Positions 33,035 through 41,846 are shown, counted from the stretch's first letter. The stretch is 47,333 nucleotides of DNA from Pullulanibacillus camelliae (GCF_014642655.1 NZ_BMIR01000026.1:1-47333); one strand, 5' to 3'. Notes: generated by a model from the letters alone, not told the origin. Numbers and translations: made by a program.

Positions 33035-33358
33035 TTGGTTAGCGAATCGGATACAACTCCCATACCCGGTCAAATCGTTCGTATAGTAAGGGGCAGAGAC
33101 GCAGGGAAATATTGTGTCGTTGTGGATATTATAGACAACCGTTTCGTAAAAGTAGCTGATGGTGATAAGCGGAAGTTTGATCGGGCGAAAAAGAAGAATG
33201 TGAATCATTTGGAGCTCCATTCCGAAATATCGGTAGAAGTGAAGAATAGTATCGATGAAACCGGTAAAGTCACAAACGGTAAATTGCGATTTGCCATTGC
33301 GAAGTTTTTAGAAGAAAATGATAGTGACCTAAGGAAGGGTGAATCGATCGATGGCTAA
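33035..33358 (+). CDS. KOW domain RNA-binding protein
   Basis: A 107-residue protein matching the small KOW-domain protein that lies before infA in Bacillus and relatives (YbzG type). The KOW motif is near residues 12-30 ([19 protein letters not shown]), followed by a basic patch ([11 protein letters not shown]). The acidic C-terminus extends beyond the short Bacillus form. The TTG start is preceded by AAGGTGA. Its stop overlaps infA by eight bases. A ribosomal or RNA-binding role is inferred; nothing more specific is known to me. Confidence 0.8.
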   Translation: MVSESDTTPIPGQIVRIVRGRDAGKYCVVVDIIDNRFVKVADGDKRKFDRAKKKNVNHLELHSEISVEVKNSIDETGKVTNGKLRFAIAKFLEENDSDLRKGESIDG

Positions 33359-33566
33359 AGAAGACGTCATTAAAGTAGAGGGTACGGTTATCGAGCCTTT
33401 ACCTAATGCTATGTTTCGTGTTGAGCTAGAAAATGGCCATAAGATCCTAGCTCACATATCGGGTAAACTGCGTATGCACTATATACGAATTTTACCTGGA
33501 GATCGTGTGACGATAGAATTGTCACCGTACGATTTATCGCGCGGCAGGATCACTTATCGTAATTAA
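33351..33566 (+). CDS. infA: Translation initiation factor IF-1
   Basis: IF-1 blocks the ribosomal A site during initiation. It has 71 residues with an OB fold; the conserved [18 protein letters not shown] and [19 protein letters not shown] segments are intact. The ATG at 33351 follows AAGG in the KOW gene and gives the family N-terminus [11 protein letters not shown]. Confidence 0.97.
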   Translation: MAKEDVIKVEGTVIEPLPNAMFRVELENGHKILAHISGKLRMHYIRILPGDRVTIELSPYDLSRGRITYRN

Positions 33567-33597
33567 TAAGAGCCTGCGCTCTAAGGAGGTTTTTTAA

Positions 33598-33711
<114 letters not shown>

Positions 33712-33731
33712 CCGTTAGGAGGTGTACGCAT

Positions 33732-34097
33732 TTGGCACGTATTGCAGGTATTGATATACCAAGAGAAAAACGCATTGTCATTTCTTTAACCTATATATAT
33801 GGTATCGGAAAAACGACAGCGCAAAGCATCTTAAAAGACGCAAATGTTTCAGAAGATACGCGTGTACGTGATTTAACTGAAGAAGAGTTAGGTCGCATTC
33901 GTGAACAAGTCGACAAGTACAAAGTTGAAGGTGATCTTCGTCGTGAGGTTTCCCTAAACATCAAACGCTTGATCGAGATTGGTTCCTATCGTGGTATTCG
34001 TCACCGTCGCGGCTTACCAGTTCGCGGACAGAACACTAAAAACAATTCTCGTACGAGAAAAGGTCCACGTCGGACCATGGCAAACAAGAAAAAATAA
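33732..34097 (+). CDS. rpsM: 30S ribosomal protein S13
   Basis: S13 of the 30S head contacts P-site tRNA and forms bridges with L5. It has 121 residues; the C-terminal signature [23 protein letters not shown] is near 93-115. The TTG start, preceded by TTAGGAGG, gives the family N-terminus [14 protein letters not shown]. Confidence 0.97.
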   Translation: MARIAGIDIPREKRIVISLTYIYGIGKTTAQSILKDANVSEDTRVRDLTEEELGRIREQVDKYKVEGDLRREVSLNIKRLIEIGSYRGIRHRRGLPVRGQNTKNNSRTRKGPRRTMANKKK

Positions 34098-34113
34098 GGG
34101 AGGTTAAACAGTT

Positions 34114-34512
34114 ATGGCTAAACGTAATGATAATCGTACAGGACGTAAGCGTCGTGTCAAAAAGAATGTCGAGAGCGGTATCGCTCATATTCGTTCAACA
34201 TTTAACAACACGATTGTCACAGTAACAGACCCACATGGTAACACGGTTTCTTGGGCAAGTGCTGGTGGTCTTGGATTCAAAGGTTCACGTAAATCCACTC
34301 CATATGCTGCGCAAACTGCTGCTGAAACGGCAGGAAAAACAGCGATGGAAAATGGTATGAAATCCATTGAAGTTTCCGTAAAAGGCCCTGGTGCTGGTCG
34401 TGAAGCTGCAATCCGTGCTTTGCAAGCAGTAGGTCTTGAAGTAACGGCAATTCGTGACGTGACACCCGTTCCTCATAACGGATGCCGCCCGCCAAAACGC
34501 CGTCGCGTCTAA
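34114..34512 (+). CDS. rpsK: 30S ribosomal protein S11
   Basis: S11 of the 30S platform lies by the Shine-Dalgarno helix. It has 132 residues; the conserved C-terminus [17 protein letters not shown] is present. The N-terminus is slightly more basic than in Bacillus. GGGAGG precedes the ATG. It is followed by a 150-base gap before rpoA with a hairpin. Confidence 0.97.
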   Translation: MAKRNDNRTGRKRRVKKNVESGIAHIRSTFNNTIVTVTDPHGNTVSWASAGGLGFKGSRKSTPYAAQTAAETAGKTAMENGMKSIEVSVKGPGAGREAAIRALQAVGLEVTAIRDVTPVPHNGCRPPKRRRV

Positions 34513-34540
34513 TACCCGTATTAAAACCGTCATTTCTGTC

Positions 34541-34631
34541 TATAATGGCAAGTATGTGTAAAGGACGAGATAGCTTTTCAAAGAGGCTCAGGCTGCATGC
34601 CCATATTTTTGGGCAAGCTTCTTGCTCTGAG
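34541..34631 (+). promoter_or_regulatory. rpsK-rpoA gap: -10-like box and hairpin
   Basis: A perfect TATAAT (34541-34546) lacks a recognisable -35 at 16-18 bases. Further on, CTCAG (34587-34591) pairs with CTGAG (34627-34631), and inside it TGCCCA (34598-34603) pairs with TGGGCA (34610-34615). The hairpin ends 15 bases before the rpoA ribosome binding site and might affect its translation. Confidence 0.4.
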
Positions 34632-34664
34632 TTTCTACGATTGAAGGAGGGTTTAGTTGAATGA

Positions 34665-35579
34665 TTGAAATCGAAAAGCCGTGATGCGAAGTATGGCAAA
34701 TTTGTCATAGAGCCGTTGGAACGTGGATATGGTGCGACAATGGGGAACTCCCTTAGACGTATTCTATTATCCTCCCTCCCGGGTGCAGCAGTGTCTACTG
34801 TCCAGTTTGATAACGTACTGCACGAATTTACAACAATGGATGGTGTTGTTGAGGATGTCACCGCGATTATCCTTAACATTAAGAATCTCGCAATGAAGAT
34901 TTACTCTGATGAAGAGAAAACACTCGAGATTGATGTCCAACGTGAAGGAATTGTAACGGCAGCAGATATCATTCATGATAGTGATGTGGAGATCCTTAAT
35001 CCTGATCTTGTAATCGCAACACTAGCAGATGGTGCTCGATTCCATCTGAGAATGACAGCGAGAAAAGGTAGAGGATACGTTCCGGCAGAAGGCAATAATC
35101 ATGATGATCTGCCAATTGGTGTCATTCCTATTGACTCGATTTACACGCCTGTTTCTCGAGTCAATTACCAAGTAGAAAACACGCGTGTCGGTCAAGTCAC
35201 CAACTATGATAAGTTAACCCTCGATGTGTGGACTGACGGTAGTATTAGACCTGAAGAGGCGGTTTCTCTAGGTGCTAAGATTTTAACAGAACATCTTAAT
35301 ATCTTTGTTGGCCTGACTGATCAAGCACAAAATGCTGAAATCATGGTCGAAAAAGAAGAGGACCAAAAGGAAAAGGTTCTAGAAATGACGATCGAAGAAC
35401 TTGATCTTTCCGTAAGGTCTTATAACTGTCTTAAGCGCGCTGGTATCAATACAGTTCAAGAGCTTGCTCAGAAGTCTGAAGAAGACATGATGAAGGTTCG
35501 AAATCTAGGTCGTAAGTCACTTGAAGAAGTGCAAGAAAAGCTCGCCGATTTAGGCTTGGGCTTAAGAAGTGAAGATTAA
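34665..35579 (+). CDS. rpoA: RNA polymerase subunit alpha, altered 5' end
   Basis: Alpha nucleates polymerase assembly through its N-terminal domain and contacts UP elements and activators through its C-terminal domain. The frame encodes 304 residues against about 314 in Bacillus. The body is fully conserved: [18 protein letters not shown], the dimer-forming [15 protein letters not shown], and the C-terminal [13 protein letters not shown]. Its only possible start is TTG at 34665. Four bases upstream, an ATG at 34661 with GGAGG opens the canonical MIEIEKP but stops after seven codons. About 26 bases of the usual 5' coding sequence seem to be missing. Whether this is real or an assembly or sequencing error cannot be told from the sequence. 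Confidence 0.9.
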   Translation: MKSKSRDAKYGKFVIEPLERGYGATMGNSLRRILLSSLPGAAVSTVQFDNVLHEFTTMDGVVEDVTAIILNIKNLAMKIYSDEEKTLEIDVQREGIVTAADIIHDSDVEILNPDLVIATLADGARFHLRMTARKGRGYVPAEGNNHDDLPIGVIPIDSIYTPVSRVNYQVENTRVGQVTNYDKLTLDVWTDGSIRPEEAVSLGAKILTEHLNIFVGLTDQAQNAEIMVEKEEDQKEKVLEMTIEELDLSVRSYNCLKRAGINTVQELAQKSEEDMMKVRNLGRKSLEEVQEKLADLGLGLRSED

Positions 35580-35643
35580 ACCTGTCCCAACTTTCTTTTT
35601 TGCGCAAAAAAGAAACTAGACTGATGAAAAGGAGGGTTCTTTA

Positions 35644-36006
35644 ATGGCATACGCAAAATTAGGTCGAAATACTTCTGCACGTAAGGCGTTATTTCGAGAT
35701 TTAGCTACGGATTTAATCATCAATGAAAGAATTGTGACGACTGAAGCCAAAGCTAAAGAATTACGTCCTATCGTTGAGAAGTTGATCACTTTAGGTAAGC
35801 GCGGCGATTTACATGCCCGCCGTCAAGCCGCTTCATTTGTTCGTAATGAAGTTGCGAATGAAGAAACAGGACAATATGCTGTCCAAAAATTATTTGATGA
35901 CATTGCATCTCGTTACCAAGAACGTCAAGGTGGATATACACGCATCCTTAAGCTAGGACCTCGCCGTGGTGACAACGCGGAACAGGCTATCATCGAATTA
36001 GTATAA
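35644..36006 (+). CDS. rplQ: 50S ribosomal protein L17
   Basis: L17 lies near the tunnel exit. It has 120 residues, starting with [25 protein letters not shown] and ending [21 protein letters not shown] precedes the ATG. It is the last gene of the alpha operon and is followed by a terminator. Confidence 0.97.
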   Translation: MAYAKLGRNTSARKALFRDLATDLIINERIVTTEAKAKELRPIVEKLITLGKRGDLHARRQAASFVRNEVANEETGQYAVQKLFDDIASRYQERQGGYTRILKLGPRRGDNAEQAIIELV

Positions 36007-36010
36007 ACAT

Positions 36011-36062
36011 CAAAAGGGCAAAGCGGGTTGATAAGGCCTTGGCTTTATTGCCCTTTTTTTCT
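36011..36062 (+). terminator. Terminator at the end of the S10-spc-alpha cluster
   Basis: GGGCAA (36016-36021) pairs with TTGCCC (36048-36053), with further pairing AGC/GCT inside, and is followed by seven T. The rest of the gap up to 36244 shows no gene or clear promoter. Confidence 0.85.
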
Positions 36063-36244
36063 TTATACTTTCAGAATTTATAACTTCTCTTACGCTCATA
36101 AAGGAAGAGAGCATAAGTTCAGGCTTCGACTTTCGCCATCTGAGAACTTGCGGGCCACCTTAATGTATGATTTGAAACATCATATGAGGCGTACCAGAGG
36201 GGTTTCCTTTCTTTACACTCACGTTCTATGCGAGGGGTGATTCA

Positions 36245-37096
36245 TTGGATAAAGAGACGATCATCACCATAGATAATGTATGGTTTAGATATGCGGATGA
36301 TGCAGAGGATTGGGCGCTTCAGGATATTCATTTAGATGTGTATTCAGGGGAATGGTTAGCGATTACCGGACACAATGGGTCTGGCAAGTCGACGCTGGCT
36401 AAATGTCTCAATGGGCTATTAATGCCGGAAAAGGGCGAGATCAAGGTGAGGGACAATGCCATCACAGATGCTAATGCGCTTTGGGAAATTCGCAGGCTTG
36501 TTGGCATGGTCTTTCAAAATCCTGATAACCAATTTGTTGGGACGACGGTCAGAGATGATGTGGCTTTTGGGATGGAAAACCACGGGATAGAGCGCGGGGA
36601 TATGCTCAAACGTCTTGAGGCGTCCCTAAAGGCTGTCGATATGCAGGAATTTGCAGAGCGTGAGCCTCACCGTTTATCAGGAGGACAGAAGCAGCGTGTG
36701 GCGATTGCTGGGATCATTGCTTTAGAGCCCGCAATTGTTATTTTAGATGAAGCGACATCGATGTTAGATCCGCGGGGGAAAAAGGATGTCCTCGATGTCA
36801 TGCGGCGTTTGAATGAGGAAAAGGGGATAACCGTGATATCCATTACCCATGATTTAGAGGAAGCCTCTAGTGCTGATCGCATGGTCGTCATGGATCGCGG
36901 CAAAGTGGTACGAGAAGGTCAGCCTTCTCATATTTTTATGGAGCCAGAGGGGCTTGTTGAACTTGGATTGGATTTGCCTTTTACGGTGAAGCTGCGTCAA
37001 GCGCTTAAAGAACATGGTCATATTCAATTATCTGATAAAGCTTTTACGCAAAAGGAATTGGTGGACGAACTGTGGACATTATCATCAAAAATTTAA
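36245..37096 (+). CDS. ecfA1: ECF transporter ATP-binding protein EcfA1
   Basis: One of two ATPases that energise vitamin uptake by group II energy-coupling factor transporters, where several S components share one module. It has 283 residues, with Walker A GHNGSGKST (42-50), Q-loop near 91, signature LSGGQ (144-148) and Walker B VILDEA (165-170). The TTG start follows GAGGGGTG. The last 25 bases overlap ecfA2. No S component lies nearby, as is usual for the module beside the ribosomal cluster. Confidence 0.94.
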   Translation: MDKETIITIDNVWFRYADDAEDWALQDIHLDVYSGEWLAITGHNGSGKSTLAKCLNGLLMPEKGEIKVRDNAITDANALWEIRRLVGMVFQNPDNQFVGTTVRDDVAFGMENHGIERGDMLKRLEASLKAVDMQEFAEREPHRLSGGQKQRVAIAGIIALEPAIVILDEATSMLDPRGKKDVLDVMRRLNEEKGITVISITHDLEEASSADRMVVMDRGKVVREGQPSHIFMEPEGLVELGLDLPFTVKLRQALKEHGHIQLSDKAFTQKELVDELWTLSSKI

Positions 37097-37944
37097 CTCA
37101 TGTTTATCAACCGAATTCTCCTTTTGAACGTATTGCCCTTCAGGATATTAACGTGTCAATTGCCTCGGGTACCTTTTTAACGATTATTGGACATACGGGC
37201 TCTGGAAAGTCCTCGCTCCTGCAGCATCTCAATGGCCTATTAAAGCCAACCCGGGGTGAAGTGATCGTTGGCAATACCGTGCTTGCCTCAGGCAGCAAAA
37301 CAAAGGATTTGAAGGCTTTACGGCAAAAGGTAGGTATGGTCTTTCAATACCCTGAACACCAGTTGTTTGAAGAAACCGTTGAAAAAGACATCATGTTTGG
37401 CCCGATTAATTTTGGTGTTTCAACGGATGAGGCGCGGCGAAGAGCGCATAAAGCCGTTGAGCTTGTGCATCTCCCTAAGACAATTCTGGAAAAATCCCCC
37501 TTTGATTTAAGCGGCGGACAAATGCGTCGGGTAGCGATCGCCGGTATTTTGGCGATAGAGCCAGAGGTACTTATACTCGATGAACCGACGGCAGGGTTAG
37601 ATCCTAGAGGGCATCGCGAGATCATGGATTTATTTGTTCATTTAAATAAACGTGAGGGGCTGACAACGATAATGGTCACTCACAATATGGATGATGCAGC
37701 GCTCTACTCTGATGAGGTCATGGTCATGGATCGGGGACATCTGGTGGTTAAGGACCGCCCGGAGGTTGTCTTTCAGGATGTGGATCGTTTAAATCAGCTT
37801 GGTTTAGATATCCCGCAGACCATGCGATTCCTGCAGCTTTTGAGCGCAAAGGCAGAGAAAGATTTTGTCACGCCTCTCTTCGGCATTGATGAGACAGCGG
37901 ATTACATTGCTGAGCGTTTGAAGAAGGAGTGGGATGGGGTATGA
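37072..37944 (+). CDS. ecfA2: ECF transporter ATP-binding protein EcfA2
   Basis: Second ATPase of the ECF module, a heterodimer partner of EcfA1. It has 290 residues, with Walker A GHTGSGKSS (40-48), signature LSGGQ (146-150) and Walker B LILDEP (167-172). The GTG start lies inside the end of ecfA1 and its stop overlaps the ecfT start (ATGA), so the three are translationally coupled. Confidence 0.94.
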   Translation: MDIIIKNLTHVYQPNSPFERIALQDINVSIASGTFLTIIGHTGSGKSSLLQHLNGLLKPTRGEVIVGNTVLASGSKTKDLKALRQKVGMVFQYPEHQLFEETVEKDIMFGPINFGVSTDEARRRAHKAVELVHLPKTILEKSPFDLSGGQMRRVAIAGILAIEPEVLILDEPTAGLDPRGHREIMDLFVHLNKREGLTTIMVTHNMDDAALYSDEVMVMDRGHLVVKDRPEVVFQDVDRLNQLGLDIPQTMRFLQLLSAKAEKDFVTPLFGIDETADYIAERLKKEWDGV

Positions 37945-38732
37945 ATATCATTATCGGACAATACGTACCGGGTCAATCGGTCATTCACCGTATGGATCCC
38001 CGCTCCAAGCTCATTGCTGTCTTTGCCTTTGTCATCATCGTTTTTATCGCCAATAGCTGGTTAAGCTATGCTGTTTTAGCTGCTGTAACCTGTGCCGCGA
38101 TTTTGCTTTCACAAGTTCAGTTAAGATTTATTTACAGAGGGTTAAGGCCAATTTTATTTGTGATTATCCTTACGTTCTTATTAAATGCTTTTTTTACACG
38201 AAGCGGCCATGAACTCTTTGGCTATGGGTGGTTTCAATTAACGACAGGCGGGTTGCGGCAGGCGGCACTCATTTCAATTAGACTGTTGATGATTGTCATC
38301 TCGACCACCTTGTTGACCCTGACGACAACGCCAATTGATATCACTGATGGATTAGAAAGCCTGCTGGGACCCTTGAAAAAAATTCGTTTCCCCGTCCATG
38401 AATTTGCATTAATGATGTCTATTTCGCTACGTTTTATTCCGACGCTTATGGAGGAAACCGAAAAAATCATGAAGGCCCAAGCAGCAAGAGGAGTAGAATT
38501 CTCTTCTGGACCGCTCCTGCAGCGTATAAAGGCGATCTTACCTTTGCTTATTCCATTATTCATCAGTGCCTTTAGACGGGCTGAGGATTTAGCCATGGCC
38601 ATGGAGGCGCGGGGGTATCGGGGGGATGAAGGGCGGACAAAATTACGTGTATTCCATTGGGGTCTACGTGATACGAGCCTGCTCATTCTCATTTTTCTAT
38701 TAATTCCTGTGCTATGGCTGTTAAGGAGTTGA
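37941..38732 (+). CDS. ecfT: ECF transporter transmembrane protein EcfT
   Basis: Membrane scaffold of the ECF transporter that transmits ATPase motion to the S component. It has 263 residues, with about five transmembrane segments and two coupling-helix Ala-Arg-Gly motifs in the C-terminal half (AARGVEF and EARGYRG, near 176-220). The N-terminus carries the conserved HRMDPRSKL. The ATG at 37941 is taken because of the ATGA overlap and a GGAGTGGGATGGGG site. Confidence 0.93.
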   Translation: MNIIIGQYVPGQSVIHRMDPRSKLIAVFAFVIIVFIANSWLSYAVLAAVTCAAILLSQVQLRFIYRGLRPILFVIILTFLLNAFFTRSGHELFGYGWFQLTTGGLRQAALISIRLLMIVISTTLLTLTTTPIDITDGLESLLGPLKKIRFPVHEFALMMSISLRFIPTLMEETEKIMKAQAARGVEFSSGPLLQRIKAILPLLIPLFISAFRRAEDLAMAMEARGYRGDEGRTKLRVFHWGLRDTSLLILIFLLIPVLWLLRS

Positions 38733-38737
38733 CCTTA

Positions 38738-39508
38738 TTGGCGCGATTAAAATGTGTGATAGCCTACGATGGGACGAGATTCTCGGGCTATCAGGTTCAG
38801 CCTAATCAGAGAACGGTCCAGGAGGAGCTGGAAGCAGCTCTGAAGCGGATGCACAAGGGAAAGGCTATCCGAGTCACTGCATCAGGTAGAACTGACGCTG
38901 GCGTCCATGCTGTCGGTCAAACCATTCATTTTGATAGTCCTTTAGCGATTCCAGAGGAAAATTGGTGCAGAGCGCTGAATACATTGCTTCCAGATGATAT
39001 TTTAATTAAGCAGGCTCAGGGTGTTGCCGATGATTTTCATGCCCGTTTTGACGTGAGTCAGAAGGAATACCGCTATCGGATTCTGAATCGCAAGGAAGCA
39101 GACCTGTTTCGGCGCTTCTACACTTATCATGTCCCTGATATTTTAGATATTCAAGCTATGCGCGAAGCCACTACACATATCATAGGGACCCATGATTTTT
39201 CAGCCTTTTGTGCTGCGGGCACGCAGGTGGTAGACAAAGTGAGGACAGTCTATGATGTGCGGATTGAGCAGCAGGGAGATGAGCTCGTCATCGCTATGGT
39301 GGGCAGCGGCTTTCTCTACCAAATGGTCCGGATTGCGGTGGGCAATTTACTGGCTGTTGGGCAAGGCAAGGCGCCTCCTGCAGCTATTGCTGCAATCCTT
39401 GAGACGAAAGATCGCAGGAAAGCTTTTGCTACAGCGCCACCACAGGGGTTATATCTCTGGGAGGTTGGCTATGACACGGATAATTCACATGCTGTAAATG
39501 CAAATTGA
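38738..39508 (+). CDS. truA: tRNA pseudouridine(38-40) synthase
   Basis: Makes pseudouridine at positions 38-40 of many tRNA anticodon arms. It has 256 residues; the catalytic Asp53 lies in ASGRTDAGVHAVGQ (48-61). The conserved YRYRILNR and GSGFLYQMVRIAVGNLL segments are present. The TTG start follows AAGGAG and gives the family N-terminus; an upstream in-frame ATG at 38714 is less likely. The gene follows ecfT by five bases. Confidence 0.93.
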   Translation: MARLKCVIAYDGTRFSGYQVQPNQRTVQEELEAALKRMHKGKAIRVTASGRTDAGVHAVGQTIHFDSPLAIPEENWCRALNTLLPDDILIKQAQGVADDFHARFDVSQKEYRYRILNRKEADLFRRFYTYHVPDILDIQAMREATTHIIGTHDFSAFCAAGTQVVDKVRTVYDVRIEQQGDELVIAMVGSGFLYQMVRIAVGNLLAVGQGKAPPAAIAAILETKDRRKAFATAPPQGLYLWEVGYDTDNSHAVNAN

Positions 39509-39510
39509 CC

Positions 39511-39539
39511 TTGACATAAAGCCGTATTTATTATATATT
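39511..39539 (+). promoter_or_regulatory. Promoter for rplM-rpsI
   Basis: TTGACA (39511-39516) and TATATT (39534-39539) are spaced by exactly 17 bases, starting two bases after truA. The leader up to rplM is about 90 bases; it is where Firmicutes carry the L13 leader, but I could not confirm its fold. Confidence 0.7.
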
Positions 39540-39635
39540 ATGATGTGGCATTTCTATAAATGAACCACTAATAGCCCCGTAAACTATATAGATGGATTTT
39601 TATAAAGAAATGACGCCTTTAGAGGAGGGAATACT

Positions 39636-40073
39636 GTGCGTACCACTTATATGGCAAAAGCACAAGACGTAGAACGCAAATGGTTGGTTGTTGACGCAGA
39701 AGGCCAAACAATTGGTCGTTTAGCAAGTGAAGTCGCATCCATTTTGCGTGGCAAACATAAGCCAATCTACACACCACATGTTGATACTGGTGATAATGTT
39801 ATCATCATTAATGCTGAAAAAATTGAGTTTACTGGTAAGAAACTTCAAGATAAAAAATATTATAACCATAGCGGATGGGCTGGCGGTCTTAGAGAGCGTA
39901 CAGCAGCTGAAATGCGTGATAAATATCCTCGTGAATTGCTTGAAAGAACAATCAAAGGGATGTTACCACACAATAGCTTAGGTCGTAAAATGGCTAAAAA
40001 GCTTCATGTCTACGCAGGCAGTGAACATCCACATCAAGCACAAAAACCTGAAAGCTACCAATTAAGAGGTTAA
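39636..40073 (+). CDS. rplM: 50S ribosomal protein L13
   Basis: Early-assembly 23S rRNA-binding protein. It has 145 residues; the conserved [19 protein letters not shown] is near 45-63 and [30 protein letters not shown] near 110-139. The GTG start follows GAGGAGGG and gives [10 protein letters not shown]. It is paired with rpsI. Confidence 0.97.
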   Translation: MRTTYMAKAQDVERKWLVVDAEGQTIGRLASEVASILRGKHKPIYTPHVDTGDNVIIINAEKIEFTGKKLQDKKYYNHSGWAGGLRERTAAEMRDKYPRELLERTIKGMLPHNSLGRKMAKKLHVYAGSEHPHQAQKPESYQLRG

Positions 40074-40092
40074 TCTGATAGGAGGGAAACCA

Positions 40093-40485
40093 TTGGCACA
40101 AGTGCAATATATAGGTACAGGCCGTCGTAAAAAATCCGTTGCTCGTGTCCGCCTTGTTCCTGGGGATGGCAGAATTACAATCAACAAACGCGACATCGAT
40201 GATTACATGGCTTTTGAAACCTTGAAAAAAGTAATCAAACAACCTTTAGTAGAAACTGACACAGAAGGAAAATATGATGTATTAGTCAATGTAAATGGTG
40301 GAGGCTTTACTGGTCAAGCAGGCGCTATCCGTCATGGTATTGCTCGTGCATTATTACAAGCGGATCCTGAGTTCCGCCCAGCCCTTAAGCGTGCCGGTTA
40401 CCTAACACGTGACCCACGTATGAAAGAACGTAAGAAATACGGTCTTAAAGGCGCTCGTCGTGCACCACAGTTCTCAAAACGTTAA
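40093..40485 (+). CDS. rpsI: 30S ribosomal protein S9
   Basis: S9 has a long C-terminal tail that reaches P-site tRNA. It has 130 residues, ending in the conserved [17 protein letters not shown]. The TTG start, preceded by TAGGAGGG, gives [20 protein letters not shown] terminator follows. Confidence 0.97.
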   Translation: MAQVQYIGTGRRKKSVARVRLVPGDGRITINKRDIDDYMAFETLKKVIKQPLVETDTEGKYDVLVNVNGGGFTGQAGAIRHGIARALLQADPEFRPALKRAGYLTRDPRMKERKKYGLKGARRAPQFSKR

Positions 40486-40508
40486 TAAACCTTATACACC
40501 AAGGGTTT

Positions 40509-40545
40509 ACCCTCTTTGCTTTTATAAAGCAGAGAGGGTTTTTTG
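40509..40545 (+). terminator. Terminator after rpsI
   Basis: ACCCTCTTTGCTT (40509-40521) pairs, with one mismatch, with AAGCAGAGAGGGT (40527-40539), followed by TTTTT. Confidence 0.92.
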
Positions 40546-40629
40546 TATGAAAGTTTACGTTCTTTATTCAGTGTTATTTTTCAGAGTGGCGAGTTCACCG
40601 ATATAAAAGGCTAAAGCCTACTCTTGCTA

Positions 40630-40679
40630 TTTTCACGATCACTTTCGAAAGCGTGGGTGAAAATGTAATTATATAATTA
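40630..40679 (+). promoter_or_regulatory. Inverted repeats upstream of the decayed antitoxin gene
   Basis: TTTTCAC (40630-40636) and GTGAAAA (40657-40663) flank a central CTTTCGAAAG palindrome. They are followed by a perfect AT palindrome, TAATTATATAATTA (40666-40679), that contains a TATAAT box. Antitoxins of this class bind palindromes in their own promoter, so an operator role is plausible. I see no -35. Confidence 0.4.
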
Positions 40680-40717
40680 TTTATAAGCCATAGGGAGATT
40701 AAAGGAGCGTGATTGAG

Positions 40718-40959
40718 ATGAAGGAACCTCGCAAAGTCACTCGAACGGGAAATAGCCTTAGTGTCGGATTACCGAAGAAAATAGTTGACATTTTAAATGT
40801 AAAACGTAGTGATGTAATTGAATGTGATGTAGAAGAAGATCGAATGATTTTAAATAAAAGGGGAAGTGGAAAGGTCGGGTGGATACCGAATGGTTAGAAA
40901 TGCTAACTGAAACATTCCAAGAATACGATAATGTGTTCAAAAATTTAAAGGAAAGATAA
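40718..40959 (+). pseudogene. AbrB/MazE-type antitoxin, frameshifted
   Basis: The ATG at 40718 (AAAGGAG ten bases upstream) starts a SpoVT-AbrB fold: RKVTRTGNSLSVGLPKKIVDIL. This frame stops at 40897 after 59 residues. From about 40879 the next frame continues as VDTEWLEMLTETFQEYDNVF and ends at 40959, which is the C-terminal, toxin-binding tail typical of antitoxins paired with Doc toxins. A one-base loss near 40870-40880 explains the break. If the short product is made, it could still bind DNA but not the toxin. Confidence 0.75.
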
Positions 40960-41150
40960 AGTACCAAAGATGTTGCTTTAATTTACTTCATGATTATGAA
41001 AAAATATGGGAAAGATGAATAAGTAGGGATTAAAGATCAGGGGTTATTCGAATCGGCAATGCATCTTCGGTTATCGTATATGACGGCTTTCCTTATCTTT
41101 TCACTTTATTGGGATATTCATACGGACAAAAACAGAGAGAAAGGGCTTGG
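40960..41150 (+). pseudogene. Doc/Fic-type toxin remnant
   Basis: Directly after the antitoxin stop, the frame reads KDVALIYFMIMKKYGKDE, a stop (TAA, 41020-41022), then VGIKDQGLFESA, the opening of Doc (death-on-curing) toxins. A frame change near 41055 leads to VYDGFPYLF, matching the segment before the Fic motif. Another shift gives HTDKNREKGL, a degraded counterpart of the HxFxxxNKRTA active site. No start codon and no intact reading frame remain. This looks like relict of a chromosomal toxin-antitoxin pair; homology is judged by eye. Confidence 0.65.
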
Positions 41151-41405
41151 GTGTGTACTGCCGGTTAGTCGTTTTTCTGAAGACCAACTCTAGAGCAATC
41201 ATAATCAAAACGAACATGAAGTAAAGTATCACGTGAGGTATAGAAACAAATTTTTCGCTTGTAAGAAGCCATTAAATGTATAGCTTTGTTCATTTCAGAA
41301 TATATAATTTTTTTATCACTTGGGCATTAAACTTTTCCATGGCAAAAGGTGTTAGCATTCCATTTTCCTCTTGGTAAAGACTAAGAATGAAAGGAGGAGA
41401 AATGG
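41151..41405. other. Gene-free stretch before ybaK
   Basis: No convincing gene. A 42-codon minus-strand frame (41165-41293) is open but lacks a good ribosome binding site and I do not recognise it. The stretch may be further debris of the toxin locus insertion. Confidence 0.4.
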
Positions 41406-41846
41406 ATGGGAACAATCATGAATTTTCATGATAAATATCGCAATAAACAGCTCGACTTTGAACGAAAGACATTAAGAGAGCTTTCAATTCCCGAGGTTGA
41501 AACCGTCATTTCGGATTACTTCGATCCCTTTCTTCAAGTGGTCATTGGGGGCTACCGCCAAACGATTTCAGATATGTGCTTGGATTATGCTATAGAGGCT
41601 TACTTACTCGGTGCTTCTTATGGAAGGCACGGCTACTATGGTGAAGATGTTCAAGACATATACATGCGAAGTGAAAAACCATTTAAGCTATTGACAGATG
41701 ATTTATTTGACTTTTGGATGTTTTGGTATGCTCCGGATCAAATTATGGTGCAGACGCTATATAAAGCCTGCAAAGACTTTTTATATTATTGGTGGAAGGA
41801 AGGGTTAGATAGTGCGGTTCGCCGCTATCGACTGAAATTGCACTAA
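41406..41846 (+). CDS. Conserved protein of unknown function, YbaK family (DUF2521)
   Basis: A 146-residue soluble protein rich in aromatic residues in its second half (FDFWMFWYAPDQ, FLYYWW). It resembles Bacillus YbaK, which lies at the same place between rpsI and cwlD. The ATG is chosen because AAAGGAGGAG is eight bases upstream. No catalytic motif is evident. The constant neighbourhood with cwlD suggests expression during sporulation, but function is unknown. Confidence 0.75.
   Translation: MGTIMNFHDKYRNKQLDFERKTLRELSIPEVETVISDYFDPFLQVVIGGYRQTISDMCLDYAIEAYLLGASYGRHGYYGEDVQDIYMRSEKPFKLLTDDLFDFWMFWYAPDQIMVQTLYKACKDFLYYWWKEGLDSAVRRYRLKLH

Noticed and set aside
36028-36240. 70-codon plus-strand frame between rplQ and ecfA1
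   Set aside because: It starts inside the terminator, has no ribosome binding site and an unlikely composition.
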